The notes under the pieces are model-generated. The model was given only the letters and a program-made list of their open reading frames with translations. It was not told the DNA's origin and made no database searches. From an uncultured Prevotellaceae bacterium (lineage in GTDB: Bacteria > Bacteroidota > Bacteroidia > Bacteroidales > Bacteroidaceae), in contig OMZE01000002.1 in assembly GCA_900315455.1 (NCBI GenBank), forward strand, positions 1 through 64,000: DNA of 64,000 nucleotides, read 5' to 3'. The stretch's first letter is position 1; each line of letters begins with the position of its first letter. Positions 44,135-53,419 of the stretch are shown here, piece by piece. Position numbers and translations under genes: made by a program.

Positions 44135-45792
44135 TGTTGTGCTTGCTTCTTTTTTATAATACTAACTTGGTTGATGAATTCTTTCTTATAATGTTGGTTG
44201 TGGCGTGGCAGTGTGTTATCGTCGTAGACACCAACCCGCAGGGTATCGACACGCGAGAGCACATCGGCGTTCATCTCCTTCGCCAATGGTTGTTGGGTAA
44301 TGAGGGCAAAAGGCGTGGCCTTTGACACGGCTTCAGGGTCATTGATGTTGATCGGAGACACTTTCTTTCCTACTTCGTACACCACCTCAATCTTCAGTTC
44401 CTCGTCTTGGTTGTAGTAGAAGGGCAACTGCTTCAGTTCGCTCACCTTGCTCACCTGGTTGATGCTGACTTTCCTGTTGTTGCCCAGTACGCCCACGATA
44501 GGCGTGAGCATGAAACACTCGATGAAGAAAAACAGCAAGGCCACCCCACGTACTACACCTTTGGGCGAGTGGCGTTTGGTAGACAATGCGGTATACATTG
44601 CTATACCCCATAGCAGCACCCAGAGGAAGATGGCCGTACCGAAATCGATAAGGTCGCGTCCAAACATTCTTATCAGCATGAAGATGGGAAGCCCGAACAT
44701 GATGAGTGCGATGAGATAGCCGTTGAAGAGGAAGAACCGCTGGGTTATTTTCTCTTTCGGCCAGCATTCTTCATAATAATAGAGCACACACGTCACGGCA
44801 ATGGCGCATGGTGGGGTGAGTGCCACCAGGTCGACCATCTCTTTGTGGGGTGTGGAGGCAAGGATAACAAGGCCGTTGGCCAGCCATGCCAAGGCGAAGC
44901 GATATACCCGCCGTGTGCGAATGCGTTTCTTCCAGAAGGGGAAGAGCAAGGCTGCGAGCAGGATGAGCGACCAGATGCCCATCTCGGCAAAGAACCTCCA
45001 ATAGTAATACCAAGGTCGGGTGGCCTTCTCCGTCCACCTGGCAGGAAGGAATCCCCAGGATTCTGGTGCTGCTTCAGGATGATATACCTGTATGTACCAC
45101 AACCACATGCCGTAAGGCAGGATGGCCAAGACAATGAGCAACAAGAGCGGTCCCCATCGTCCCGTCATATCCGGACGTTTGAAGAGCACAATGGCGACGA
45201 GCCATGGCATGAGCATGGAGTAGACTGCGACGAGGCCGTTGCCCAACAACGACAGTCCCATTGCCAATCCAGCCAGCCATGCCCACCGCCATTTGTGTGG
45301 ATTGGCGAAATACTGGCTGTCGAACAACATCCTCATCATGAAATAGATAGCCACCATCATGAAAGCATAGCCATAGATGTCTCTTTCCACCATGCGCCCC
45401 ATATATATTATATTATAGGTGGTGATGAAGACCACTGTGGCTATTTCGGCAAAGCCACGTCGACGGGAGAAGTAGCGGGTAATGCCGAAGAAGAACATTG
45501 TCCAGATGATGCCCAGCAGTCCCGCTACCGTACGCTGTGCGCTGATATTGTCGGCATGTATGCTCTGCACCAAAGCAGCCACCCATGACGCCAGGGGCGG
45601 TTTGTCGTATCGCGGCTCACCATTCATCGTGGGCGCGAGCCAGTTGCCTCCGTCGACGATGTCTCTGGCCGTCACGAGCACCTTTGCCTCTCCTCCCCCA
45701 ACTGGCAGTAGGCTGTTGTTGACGAAAAAGGCTGCCAGGCATAGCAGTATCAGCGTCAGCCATTCTTGGCGAAATCTCCTCACAATGCTCAT
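44131..45792 (-). CDS. ArnT-like membrane glycosyltransferase (GT39/83 type)
   Basis: The 553-residue protein has about twelve membrane segments. After the first helix, an acidic motif lies in a periplasmic loop (PVGGGEAKVLVTARD, with Glu), and the DKPPLASW segment is the usual ArnT/PMT-type marker. Family members transfer sugars from polyprenyl-phosphate carriers to lipid A or proteins on the outer face of the inner membrane. The acceptor is unknown here. It sits five bases after the ACT-domain gene and is coupled to the outer-membrane-like gene downstream. Confidence 0.85.
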   Translation of the reverse strand: MSIVRRFRQEWLTLILLCLAAFFVNNSLLPVGGGEAKVLVTARDIVDGGNWLAPTMNGEPRYDKPPLASWVAALVQSIHADNISAQRTVAGLLGIIWTMFFFGITRYFSRRRGFAEIATVVFITTYNIIYMGRMVERDIYGYAFMMVAIYFMMRMLFDSQYFANPHKWRWAWLAGLAMGLSLLGNGLVAVYSMLMPWLVAIVLFKRPDMTGRWGPLLLLIVLAILPYGMWLWYIQVYHPEAAPESWGFLPARWTEKATRPWYYYWRFFAEMGIWSLILLAALLFPFWKKRIRTRRVYRFALAWLANGLVILASTPHKEMVDLVALTPPCAIAVTCVLYYYEECWPKEKITQRFFLFNGYLIALIMFGLPIFMLIRMFGRDLIDFGTAIFLWVLLWGIAMYTALSTKRHSPKGVVRGVALLFFFIECFMLTPIVGVLGNNRKVSINQVSKVSELKQLPFYYNQDEELKIEVVYEVGKKVSPININDPEAVSKATPFALITQQPLAKEMNADVLSRVDTLRVGVYDDNTLPRHNQHYKKEFINQVSIIKKKQAQQ

Positions 45793-45797
45793 AGTTA

Positions 45798-46223
45798 TTA
45801 TAGATTATATAACTCTTCTTCGGTCAGAATGTGCACTTTGTTTTGTTGGAGCACCCCCATGCATGCTTCCATGTCGATGGTTCGGATAATCACATTGGCC
45901 TGTTGGCCGTTGTTGAACGAGTAGAGATACTCTATGGCAGCGCCAGAGTCGGAAAGATGTTTCAGGATTTTCGCCATCGAACCACTTTCGTTGGTCATGG
46001 CAAAGCCCACCACATCGGTTGTCTTTACCGCATACCCATGTTCGCGCAGCACTTTTCCTGCTCTCTGTGGGTCGGAGACCACGCACCTTAGGATGCCGTA
46101 GTCTGAACTGTCGGCCACGCACATGGCAACAAGGTTGATACCGGCCTGAGCCAGTACATCAGTGACATCCGACAGGCTTCCCGACTTGTTTTCCAAGAAG
46201 ATGGACAATTGTTTCGTAAACAT
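45798..46223 (-). CDS. Two-ACT-domain protein
   Basis: The 141-residue protein is two ACT domains in tandem (FTKQLSIFLENKSGSLSDVTDVLAQAG and a second beginning near VVGFAMTNESGSMAKILKHLSDSG). ACT domains bind small ligands, often amino acids, and regulate enzymes. Stand-alone pairs of this type are common beside phenylacetate-CoA ligase genes, but none is seen here. It lies 30 bases after the GHMP kinase gene, in the same operon. Confidence 0.9.
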   Translation of the reverse strand: MFTKQLSIFLENKSGSLSDVTDVLAQAGINLVAMCVADSSDYGILRCVVSDPQRAGKVLREHGYAVKTTDVVGFAMTNESGSMAKILKHLSDSGAAIEYLYSFNNGQQANVIIRTIDMEACMGVLQQNKVHILTEEELYNL

Positions 46224-46253
46224 ATGTGTAGATGTTTTATCCTGTCATTTTGT

Positions 46254-47396
46254 TCACACAAACCTTGCGCCGTCGTCGGGTTTGACGAAGAAGCAGGCAA
46301 AAGTATCCTCATATTCAGGATATTGCTCAAGATATCTCTCCGTTAGTTCCTTCTCTATCTGCTCCTTGTATGCAGGGTCGACGATGGCAATGCATGCCCC
46401 CTTGAATCCCGCGCCCGAAAAACGGCCTCCCCAGATACCCGGGAGTGTGCGCATGATTTCGTAGATGGAGATGAGTTCCGGACTACCACACTCATAGTTG
46501 TGGATGCTCGACTCGCAACTGTCGAAACTGAGTTTGCCGAACAGTTTCAGGTTTCCCGTTTCCCAGGCCGTTACGCCCTGTCTCACCCGTCGGTATTCCG
46601 AATAGAAGTGCTCTGCCCTTCTGGCGAAACGTGCCGGCATGGCAATCTTCGTCTTGTCGAACGAAGCCTTGGGGATGTCGCGCAGGAACGTCTTGTCGAA
46701 AGTCTTCAGCGGTTGGTCCATATATGCCAGCATGTTCCAAGCAGCCGTCTTGCATTCATACACCCTGAGGTTGTAGTCGCTGTTGACCAGACTTCTTGTA
46801 AGACCGCTGAAGAAGATGCCCAATTCGAAATCGGGCATGGCTGGGTTTTTCTTGATGATGCGGTAGTCGTTGCTGTCGCAATCGAGGAAGAGCAGTCCGT
46901 CTTTCTTTCCCAGTGCGATACACGCCTGGTCGAGAAGTCCGTTGTTCAGTCCGATATACTCCCTTTCTGCCTCCGATGCTATCTGCACCACCTCGAAAGG
47001 TTTCAGTTTGATGCCATTGGCCTTGGCAAAAGCCATGACATAGGCGATGAGTACGGCGGCGCTGCTCGACAGCCCACCCACAGGCAGTGAGCCTTGAATG
47101 ACGCCATTGATGCCTTTGTTCAGTTCGAACCGTTTGCGCAGGGCATATTTCGCTCCCCGGGCATAGTCGCCCCAATGCTGTTCCTTGATTTGTGAGGGCG
47201 AGTCGATGTCGAAGTCTACATCCCCGTCAAACGAGCGCGACACGAGATGCACCTTTCCGTCGTCATTGACATTGAACCACAGGTCCACCCCCTTGTTGAT
47301 GGCGAATCCCGTCACCAATCCATGCTGATGGTCGACATGTGCCCCGAGCGGACACACGCGGTAGGGTGAGAAGATATGATATTGGTAGTTTTCCAT
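46254..47396 (-). CDS. GHMP kinase, galacturonokinase-like
   Basis: The 380-residue sugar kinase carries the GHMP motifs: motif 1 PYRVCPLGAHVDHQHG (11-26), motif 2 PVGGLSSSAA (105-114), and motif 3 GRFSGAGFKGAC near 340. Database-style annotation would call it galactokinase, but the motif 1 form (PLGAHVDHQ in place of LIGEHTDY) and segments such as WGDYARGAKYAL, RRAEHFYSE and NYECGSPE match plant galacturonokinase as I remember it. The likely reaction is ATP + D-galacturonate to galacturonate 1-phosphate, inferred. It is the first gene of the operon with the ACT and ArnT-like genes. A leader of about 300 bases precedes it. Confidence 0.82.
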   Translation of the reverse strand: MENYQYHIFSPYRVCPLGAHVDHQHGLVTGFAINKGVDLWFNVNDDGKVHLVSRSFDGDVDFDIDSPSQIKEQHWGDYARGAKYALRKRFELNKGINGVIQGSLPVGGLSSSAAVLIAYVMAFAKANGIKLKPFEVVQIASEAEREYIGLNNGLLDQACIALGKKDGLLFLDCDSNDYRIIKKNPAMPDFELGIFFSGLTRSLVNSDYNLRVYECKTAAWNMLAYMDQPLKTFDKTFLRDIPKASFDKTKIAMPARFARRAEHFYSEYRRVRQGVTAWETGNLKLFGKLSFDSCESSIHNYECGSPELISIYEIMRTLPGIWGGRFSGAGFKGACIAIVDPAYKEQIEKELTERYLEQYPEYEDTFACFFVKPDDGARFV

Positions 47397-47462
47397 AAAT
47401 GTATGTGATTAAGATATGTGTCAAGATGTTATCGGTCTATGGCTTGGTAGATTTAACGACAA

Positions 47463-47491
47463 TATTGTGAATGAAGGTTTCATTCACAATA
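47463..47491. promoter_or_regulatory. Perfect 13-base-arm palindrome in the kinase leader
   Basis: TATTGTGAATGAA (47463-47475) and its exact inverse (47479-47491) flank GGT. It lies about 67 bases before the kinase ATG and well downstream of the predicted transcription start, so it could fold in the RNA or be bound as DNA. No T-run follows on the minus strand. Confidence 0.6.
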
Positions 47492-47699
47492 ATATCTCCC
47501 CATGCAAGATTTACACAGGTTATTATGGGACATGAGAATAAAGAGTGCTTCCGCGTAAGGGTCGTATTGATACTCATGTCAGAGTTCTCTTCATTTGCAA
47601 TCAATCACCCGCAGTACACATCCTTTACTCATTGATGGCCTGCAAAGCCAACAGAACTGTTTTTTTACTTTCTGACGAAGTATTTTCGCCATGCCGTGG

Positions 47700-47730
47700 C
47701 AAAGATAATCAAAATCGTATAGAGAACAAA
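47700..47730 (-). promoter_or_regulatory. Promoter for the GHMP kinase operon
   Basis: On the minus strand, TTTG (47727-47730), 19 bases, TATCTTTG (47700-47707): a full match. It implies a 5' leader of about 300 bases before ATG 47396. A closer promoter cannot be ruled out. Confidence 0.65.
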
Positions 47731-47976
47731 ATAAATTATGTATATTTTGTTCATGTCAAGGATCTTTCAATTTCAACCATTCAGCCTTTGTGGCAAGTAT
47801 TGGTTGTCACAACCATGTCTTTTGTGTTAATTGCTATTCTAAAGCGTAATGGCCTATCATTTAAAAAAGAATCCGCAATGCAAATTGTTTAGCACTGCGG
47901 ACACTTGATTGTATATGTATTAAATGATTATATATTATTATTTGCCATGCCTAATTCACTGTGAAATGTAATGATT

Positions 47977-49068
47977 TCAGTTCACTATTGCGTGATATAA
48001 TGCAGAGATAGTCTCCGCATCAAGTGCCACGGGGTTGTTTTTCAGCCTGACGGGATTCACCGAACTGGCAAGGATGCCGATTTCCTTCTCTTTCTCGGCG
48101 GACGAAGGCTGTGCCAATTCCATTTCTTGAAGCATGTGGCGGAAGAGGGCAATGGCTTCGGGCACGTTTTGGCACCCCATGGCAGAAGAGATGTCGCTGA
48201 AGGTCTGTGTTAGGTAATCCCCTCCCCTGCTGTCGATGCATTTCTCGATATGTTTGTCCATATACTCCCAGATATGGTGCAGACAGGCTGCCACGGCATG
48301 TCCATGAGGAATGCCGTAGATGGATGTAACCTTGTAACTGAAGGCATGGGCTGCAGTGGTCTGGGTGATGCAGATGGCCTGACCGGCAAGGTTGGCAGCG
48401 GTCATCATCTGTGCTGCCGCTTCGTCGGTATTATCGAAGATGTAGGCATGCCAATGAGCCATGACCAGTTCCACTGCCTTGCGTGAGAGCACCTTGCTCT
48501 TGTCGGTGGAATTGACCGACCACCACGACTCCAAGCCCTGGCAGAGGGCATCGAACATGGTACATTTTTTCTGGTAGAGTGGCAAGGTTTTCAGCACCGA
48601 CGGTTCAAGGATTGCCACATTGGGGATAATGCTCTCATGGGTGACACTCTGTTTCTTTCCCTCATAATAGATGACGGCGAAGCGTGTAGACTCGCTGCCT
48701 GTGCCAGCCGTAGTGGGGATAGCCACGAGTTTCACGCCAGAGTCCTGGTAAGGTTGGTTGAGATAGAGTTGGCCGGGAACCATCTTGCAGTAGAGTTTGA
48801 TGCACTTCGCCACATCGATGGCGCTGCCGCCTCCGATGGCCACGATGGTGTCACACCCTTGTGCGTTGAACAGTTCCACACCTTTGCCAACCTGCTCGTA
48901 GAGCGGGTTGGGGGCGAACTCTTCGAAGACGACGGCATTGCTGAGCACACTGTTCACTTCGTCTTTGATGCTTAGAAACGGAAAAGAAGCATCACGCACG
49001 AGCAACACCTTGCGGCTATCGGCTATAGCCTCTTTGAGATGTTGAATACCGTTGAAGATTACTTGCAT
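47977..49068 (-). CDS. Iron-type alcohol dehydrogenase, probable phosphonoacetaldehyde reductase
   Basis: The 363-residue protein belongs to the iron-containing alcohol dehydrogenase family: GGGSAIDVAK near 85-94 and the PTTAGTGSE segment, then HAFSYK and the GHAVAACLHH metal-binding stretch. It sits directly downstream of the phosphonopyruvate decarboxylase gene (33 bases), so it most likely reduces phosphonoacetaldehyde to 2-hydroxyethylphosphonate, as known for phosphonate-cluster members of this family. The start at 49068 fits the fold; the longer frame to 49194 would overlap the decarboxylase. Family is firm, reaction is inferred from context. Confidence 0.88.
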   Translation of the reverse strand: MQVIFNGIQHLKEAIADSRKVLLVRDASFPFLSIKDEVNSVLSNAVVFEEFAPNPLYEQVGKGVELFNAQGCDTIVAIGGGSAIDVAKCIKLYCKMVPGQLYLNQPYQDSGVKLVAIPTTAGTGSESTRFAVIYYEGKKQSVTHESIIPNVAILEPSVLKTLPLYQKKCTMFDALCQGLESWWSVNSTDKSKVLSRKAVELVMAHWHAYIFDNTDEAAAQMMTAANLAGQAICITQTTAAHAFSYKVTSIYGIPHGHAVAACLHHIWEYMDKHIEKCIDSRGGDYLTQTFSDISSAMGCQNVPEAIALFRHMLQEMELAQPSSAEKEKEIGILASSVNPVRLKNNPVALDAETISALYHAIVN

Positions 49069-49100
49069 ATCCGTATTTTCAGAAATACCAAAATGTGTAT

Positions 49101-50228
49101 TTATTCGCTCAAGAAGTGCATCAGGGCATTCTTGTTCTCGATGGGCGTAGTAGTAGGACGGCCAAGGTCTTTGCGGTTGCCTTTGCGCACACAAACCTGG
49201 ATAAGGGTTGGTCCTTCAAGAATCTCCGGACTACGCAGGATTTCCTGCAACCCTTCGGCAGAATCCACACTGAAGGCATGCTTATAGCCCACAGCCTTGG
49301 CAATGGCAGGCACATCGATGTCGAGTCCCACGGTAGGCTGTCCGCCCACGGAGTCGTGCGCACCATTGTTGAACACCACGTGAATGAAGTTGACGGGGGC
49401 TTTCGATGCTGTGATGGCCATAGAACCCATGTGCATGATGACGGCACCATCGCCGTCGAAACACCACACATGGCGGTCGGGTTTCTCCAGCGCGATGCCC
49501 AGTGCTATTTGCGAAGCATGTCCCATGGAACCTACAGTGAGGAAGTCGCGCTCATGCGACTGTCCCATTGCCGTGCGGTACTCGAACAGTTCACGGCTGA
49601 TCATGCCCGTGGTAGACACGATGCAGTCCTTAGGCCCGAGGGCTGCCGCCACGGTTTGGATAGCCTCTTCACGTGAAAGGGTAAGCGCATTCTCCACTTT
49701 GTTTTGAAGCACATAGGTGTCGAAAGTGTTCTTCTCTACGACAAGGGCAAACACCTCGTTGGTCTGCTTCATAATAGCCACCGCCTCGTCAATCTGAGTT
49801 TCAGCCACCGACTCTTCCTGGCTGAGCACCTGATAGTTGATGCCCATCGTGTCGAGCAGCGGAAGAGTCACCTTGCCTTGTTTCACATGCTGTGGCTCGT
49901 CGTGCACACCGGGTTTGCCGCGCCAGCCGATGAGCAAGAGCACGGGGATATTGTATACCTCTTTGTCGGTGAGCGACGCAAGAGGATTGATGATATTGCC
50001 CTCACCGGAGTTCTGCATATACACCACGGGGATTTTGGATGTGGCAAGATGGTATCCGGCGGCAATTCCCACTGCCCCACCCTCATTGGCCGCAATGATA
50101 TTGTGGCGGTTGTCGAGGTGATCGGAGATATATGCACAGATGTTTTTCAGCAGGCTGTCGGGCACGCCTGCATAGAAGTCGATATCATGTTTCTGAAGCG
50201 TATCGATGAAAAATGATGGTCTGACCAT
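49101..50228 (-). CDS. Phosphonopyruvate decarboxylase
   Basis: The 375-residue thiamine-diphosphate enzyme decarboxylates phosphonopyruvate to phosphonoacetaldehyde, the step that makes the unfavourable PEP mutase reaction proceed. Family marks are the N-terminal FYAGVPDSLLK, ANEGGAVGIAAGYHLA with the catalytic Glu, and the TPP-binding GDGAVIMHMGS ending in FNNGAHDSVGGQ. It is shorter than most TPP decarboxylases, as is usual for this enzyme. It lies 13 bases after the PEP mutase fusion gene. Confidence 0.95.
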   Translation of the reverse strand: MVRPSFFIDTLQKHDIDFYAGVPDSLLKNICAYISDHLDNRHNIIAANEGGAVGIAAGYHLATSKIPVVYMQNSGEGNIINPLASLTDKEVYNIPVLLLIGWRGKPGVHDEPQHVKQGKVTLPLLDTMGINYQVLSQEESVAETQIDEAVAIMKQTNEVFALVVEKNTFDTYVLQNKVENALTLSREEAIQTVAAALGPKDCIVSTTGMISRELFEYRTAMGQSHERDFLTVGSMGHASQIALGIALEKPDRHVWCFDGDGAVIMHMGSMAITASKAPVNFIHVVFNNGAHDSVGGQPTVGLDIDVPAIAKAVGYKHAFSVDSAEGLQEILRSPEILEGPTLIQVCVRKGNRKDLGRPTTTPIENKNALMHFLSE

Positions 50229-50241
50229 GGCTGCCCTGGAT

Positions 50242-52251
50242 TTATAAATCGCTGGGAATAAGGGTGATAATATCTTTTATCGACATGCACATGTCGTCGC
50301 ACTCCTTGGCTCGGTGATGCTCAAGGATGGTCTTGGCTGCCTTTTGCATGGCAGGGAAGCCCGTGCGGGTGAGTTGGTTGGCATATATCACCACATTCAC
50401 GCCACGCTGTCTGAACTCTTCTTCGGTGACGGTGTTGAATGATGTGGGTACAACCACTATGGGTGTAGAGTTGTTCTTCTCGCGGAACTTCTCCACAAAT
50501 TCGAAGATTTCCGACGGGTCTTTCTTCCGTGAGTGAATCATGATGGCGTCGGCACCAGCACCTGCAAAAGCGAATGCACGCTCAAGGGCATCGTCCATGC
50601 CACGTTCGAGGATTAGACTTTCGATGCGGGCGCAAATCATGAAGTCCTGGGTCTTCTGTGCTTTCTTTCCGGCGCTGATTTTCTCGCAGAAATGCTCGAT
50701 GGAGTCCTGTGTCTGTTTCACCTCAGTGCCGAAGAGCGAGTTCTTCTTCAAGCCAGTCTTGTCTTCGATGATGACCATCGACACCCCCATGCGCTCCAGC
50801 GAGCGAACGGTGTAGACGAAGTGCTCGGTGAGCCCACCGGTGTCACCGTCGAAGATAATGGGTTTGGTGGTCACCTCCATGATGTCGTCGATGGTGCGGA
50901 AACGTGAGGTCATATCCACCAGTTCGATGTCGGGCTTGCCTTTTGCGGTGGAGTCGCAGAGGCTTGAAATCCACATCGCGTCGAACTGATAGGTCTTGCC
51001 TTCCTGGAGCACGGTGGTCTTCTCAACGATAAGTCCGGTGATGCCGCTGTGGGCCTCGAGGGCAGTCACGAGCCCCTTCATATTGATGAGTTTCTTGAGC
51101 CTTCCCCTGCGCACGTCGGGCATGGCGAGTTGGGCACGTGTCATCTTGTCGAGTTCCACATACTTGGCATCGTGGCTGTAAGGGAACTCTACCAGTTTGC
51201 CGCCATACGAGGCCAGGACTTCCAGTACCTCCTGGCGGATGGGTTTCTGCAATCCCTCACGCCAGTCGTCGCCATGAACCACGAAATCGGGCTTCAACTC
51301 GCGAAGGTTCTCTGCATAACTGAGTGTCTTCTGCTCCACCACCTGGCTTACCCCCGTGATGTTGCTGATGAGCGACTTGCGCTCAGCAAAGGGAATCAAC
51401 GGGAACCGACGGTAACTTGCCACTGCCTCGTCGGAGAGCACGCCAATGGTGAGTTTGCCCAGCCGACTCGCCTTCTTGATGATGGCAATATGTCCGGAGT
51501 GGATGTATTCGGTGGAGAAGCACATATATACCCTGCGGTTCTCAATCTCATGCAATCTGGCGGAGATGACGGCAAGGTCGTCGGGAGTGTCTATTTCGGC
51601 GCAAAGTGCCCCTTCCACGTCGAGGGGGGTGATGACACAGAAGTCCGACACCTCGTTGAACGCATTCTCGGCATAGCACTTGCGGTTGTCATTATCGCAG
51701 AACTGGGTGATTCTTTCGAGCCATACCAGCCAGTCTTTCTTTTCCAACTTGTAAAGAGGCTGGGCTGCCATGGCATCGGTGAAGAACTCAATACCCACCT
51801 TTTTGATTGTTCCGTCAGAAATCACCGCCTTGAAATCCTTCTCAGGAAGTTCGGCAGTGGAACTGACAGCCATGCAACTCCCCTCATTGGCGATCAGCGC
51901 GTCGAAGACGGCATTCTCGAATACCAGGTCTCCATGCATGAGGATGATATCGTCGTCGAGCAGGTGTTTGGCACAATAGATGCTGTAGATATAGTTGGTC
52001 TTGTCGTATTCCGGGTTTTTCACGAATTCGATGTGTAACGGCAGGTCCAGGTGCCGGCAATACTTCACCAGCACGTCATCGTAATAGCCTGTGGTAATCA
52101 CTACATCGTTTATCCCTGCTTCGGCAATCAGTCGCAGTTGCCGTGAAAGGATAGTTTCGTTGTTGGAGATTTCCGTCATGCACTTGGGGTGCTCACTGGT
52201 CAAAACACCCATGCGATGCCCCAAACCGGAATTGAGAATAAGTACTTTCAT
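50242..52251 (-). CDS. Nucleotidyltransferase - cytidylyltransferase - PEP mutase triple fusion
   Basis: The 669-residue protein has three modules. Residues 1-235 are a sugar-nucleotidyltransferase-like domain (GLGHRMGVLTSEHPK, 9-23; GDLVFEN). Residues 240-370 are a CTP-transferase-like HxGH domain (STEYIHSGH, 246-254; FAERKSLI). Residues 390-669 are a PEP mutase (FDGDTGG, 467-473; EDKTGLKKNS, 496-505), which isomerises phosphoenolpyruvate to phosphonopyruvate. The two N-terminal modules probably activate a phosphonate as its CMP ester for transfer to a glycan or lipid. Fusion of PEP mutase with a nucleotidyltransferase is known in some bacteria; two nucleotidyltransferase modules in one chain are less usual. 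It is the first gene of the phosphonate operon. Confidence 0.9.
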   Translation of the reverse strand: MKVLILNSGLGHRMGVLTSEHPKCMTEISNNETILSRQLRLIAEAGINDVVITTGYYDDVLVKYCRHLDLPLHIEFVKNPEYDKTNYIYSIYCAKHLLDDDIILMHGDLVFENAVFDALIANEGSCMAVSSTAELPEKDFKAVISDGTIKKVGIEFFTDAMAAQPLYKLEKKDWLVWLERITQFCDNDNRKCYAENAFNEVSDFCVITPLDVEGALCAEIDTPDDLAVISARLHEIENRRVYMCFSTEYIHSGHIAIIKKASRLGKLTIGVLSDEAVASYRRFPLIPFAERKSLISNITGVSQVVEQKTLSYAENLRELKPDFVVHGDDWREGLQKPIRQEVLEVLASYGGKLVEFPYSHDAKYVELDKMTRAQLAMPDVRRGRLKKLINMKGLVTALEAHSGITGLIVEKTTVLQEGKTYQFDAMWISSLCDSTAKGKPDIELVDMTSRFRTIDDIMEVTTKPIIFDGDTGGLTEHFVYTVRSLERMGVSMVIIEDKTGLKKNSLFGTEVKQTQDSIEHFCEKISAGKKAQKTQDFMICARIESLILERGMDDALERAFAFAGAGADAIMIHSRKKDPSEIFEFVEKFREKNNSTPIVVVPTSFNTVTEEEFRQRGVNVVIYANQLTRTGFPAMQKAAKTILEHHRAKECDDMCMSIKDIITLIPSDL

Positions 52252-52410
52252 AGAAATATGTATATAGTTTCATAAAAGCATGCCTTGAGAATAAAGCCAT
52301 CTATCTTGCTTTATATTCATATCTCTCTGTAATAATTAGAACAATTGATAAAAACCAGGCCGCTATATGAATTCTTCAATCTTAATATGCTTAATAGCGA
52401 AGACATATAT

Positions 52411-53403
52411 TTAATAGACATCCACAATTTTCTTCCAATCATATGGGCTGTCTTTAAAAGTCTGTGCAATGAACCTTTCAAGACATCTTGTAAAATAGGC
52501 TACTATAATAATGACAAGCAACATGATCAAGATGTTAAGAGGGAATATAGAATTCATTTTGTCAGTGAATAAGAAATGTTGAACCAGATATATTTCCAGA
52601 CAAAGCCCTCCTACAAACCTAATGATGAAATGTCCAACTTTGTTGGAGTAAAGCCTCTTGACCCAGCGACTTGCACCTACTTTATAAGTGTAGTAAACTA
52701 TACCTATTAATGGGATAAAACTAAAAAATTGGGCTATAATGAAATTCTTGTTTCTCGTACTGGCAAAGAATAACGCATAAAAAGCAATAAGACACACGAT
52801 GAGGATAACGGCATCCATCAAAGGCTTGCTTTTAATCTTGATGGTATTTGTTCCCATCTTTGCTCCAAGTAGCATGAAATCAAAGAACAACAGCCAATGG
52901 ATATAGTTTCCACTATATAGTGAAAATCCCGGCTTGTCATATATGAAATAAAACCATACAGCGGTTCCTAACACCACTAAGGAGAATATGATGGCTATTT
53001 TGTCTTTAAAATATGAACCGACGAAAAAGATGGCTATGTAATGAATCATAATGCATCCAATAAACCAATATCTTTTGGCTATAATGATTTGCATGATGTC
53101 CCAATGAGTATCAAAGAAAATGCATGCCATTATAGCAACAGCCAAAACGGCGGGATAGATGCGATTGATGCGTCGTTTGTACCAATTGGGAAACTCTTTA
53201 ACACCGTTCATCGGTTTAAGGAAGAGTGTAAAGCCCGAACAGAAGAAAAACAACACATCACCTATACATCCTCCCGTAGCAAGAAAACTGTATTTCGCGT
53301 AAAGCAAGCCCATGTGAGAGTTAGTAATCAATAAGGCAGCGAGGCATTTCAATACATCAATGCTGACGTTTCTTTCTTTTTTGGTTTGTTGTTTATCTGT
53401 CAT
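52411..53403 (-). CDS. Acyltransferase-3 family membrane protein
   Basis: The 330-residue protein has about ten membrane segments and the acyltransferase-3 opening SIDVLKCLAALLITNSHMGLL, with the His that family members use. Acyltransferase-3 proteins add acetyl or succinyl groups to surface glycans. ATG 53403 begins the conserved part; the frame runs on to 53460. Low GC and many Ile/Phe codons set it off from the flanking genes, as is common in variable surface loci. Confidence 0.88.
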   Translation of the reverse strand: MTDKQQTKKERNVSIDVLKCLAALLITNSHMGLLYAKYSFLATGGCIGDVLFFFCSGFTLFLKPMNGVKEFPNWYKRRINRIYPAVLAVAIMACIFFDTHWDIMQIIIAKRYWFIGCIMIHYIAIFFVGSYFKDKIAIIFSLVVLGTAVWFYFIYDKPGFSLYSGNYIHWLLFFDFMLLGAKMGTNTIKIKSKPLMDAVILIVCLIAFYALFFASTRNKNFIIAQFFSFIPLIGIVYYTYKVGASRWVKRLYSNKVGHFIIRFVGGLCLEIYLVQHFLFTDKMNSIFPLNILIMLLVIIIVAYFTRCLERFIAQTFKDSPYDWKKIVDVY

Positions 53404-53419
53404 CCTTTCTTTATCGTTC

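Larger units (their letters stand above)
47397..47976. other. 580-base gap: kinase leader, promoter, no convincing gene
   Basis: The gap holds the kinase promoter (47700-47730) and the 13-base-arm hairpin (47463-47491). A plus-strand frame of 115 codons at 47545-47892 is not like any protein I know and is rejected. The region 47735-47976 is AT-rich and contains only weak small inverted repeats, with no good terminator seen for the alcohol dehydrogenase gene. Confidence 0.45.

Noticed and set aside
47545-47892. 115-codon plus-strand frame in the 580-base gap
   Set aside because: No family resemblance, it spans the kinase promoter on the other strand, and it has no promoter of its own.
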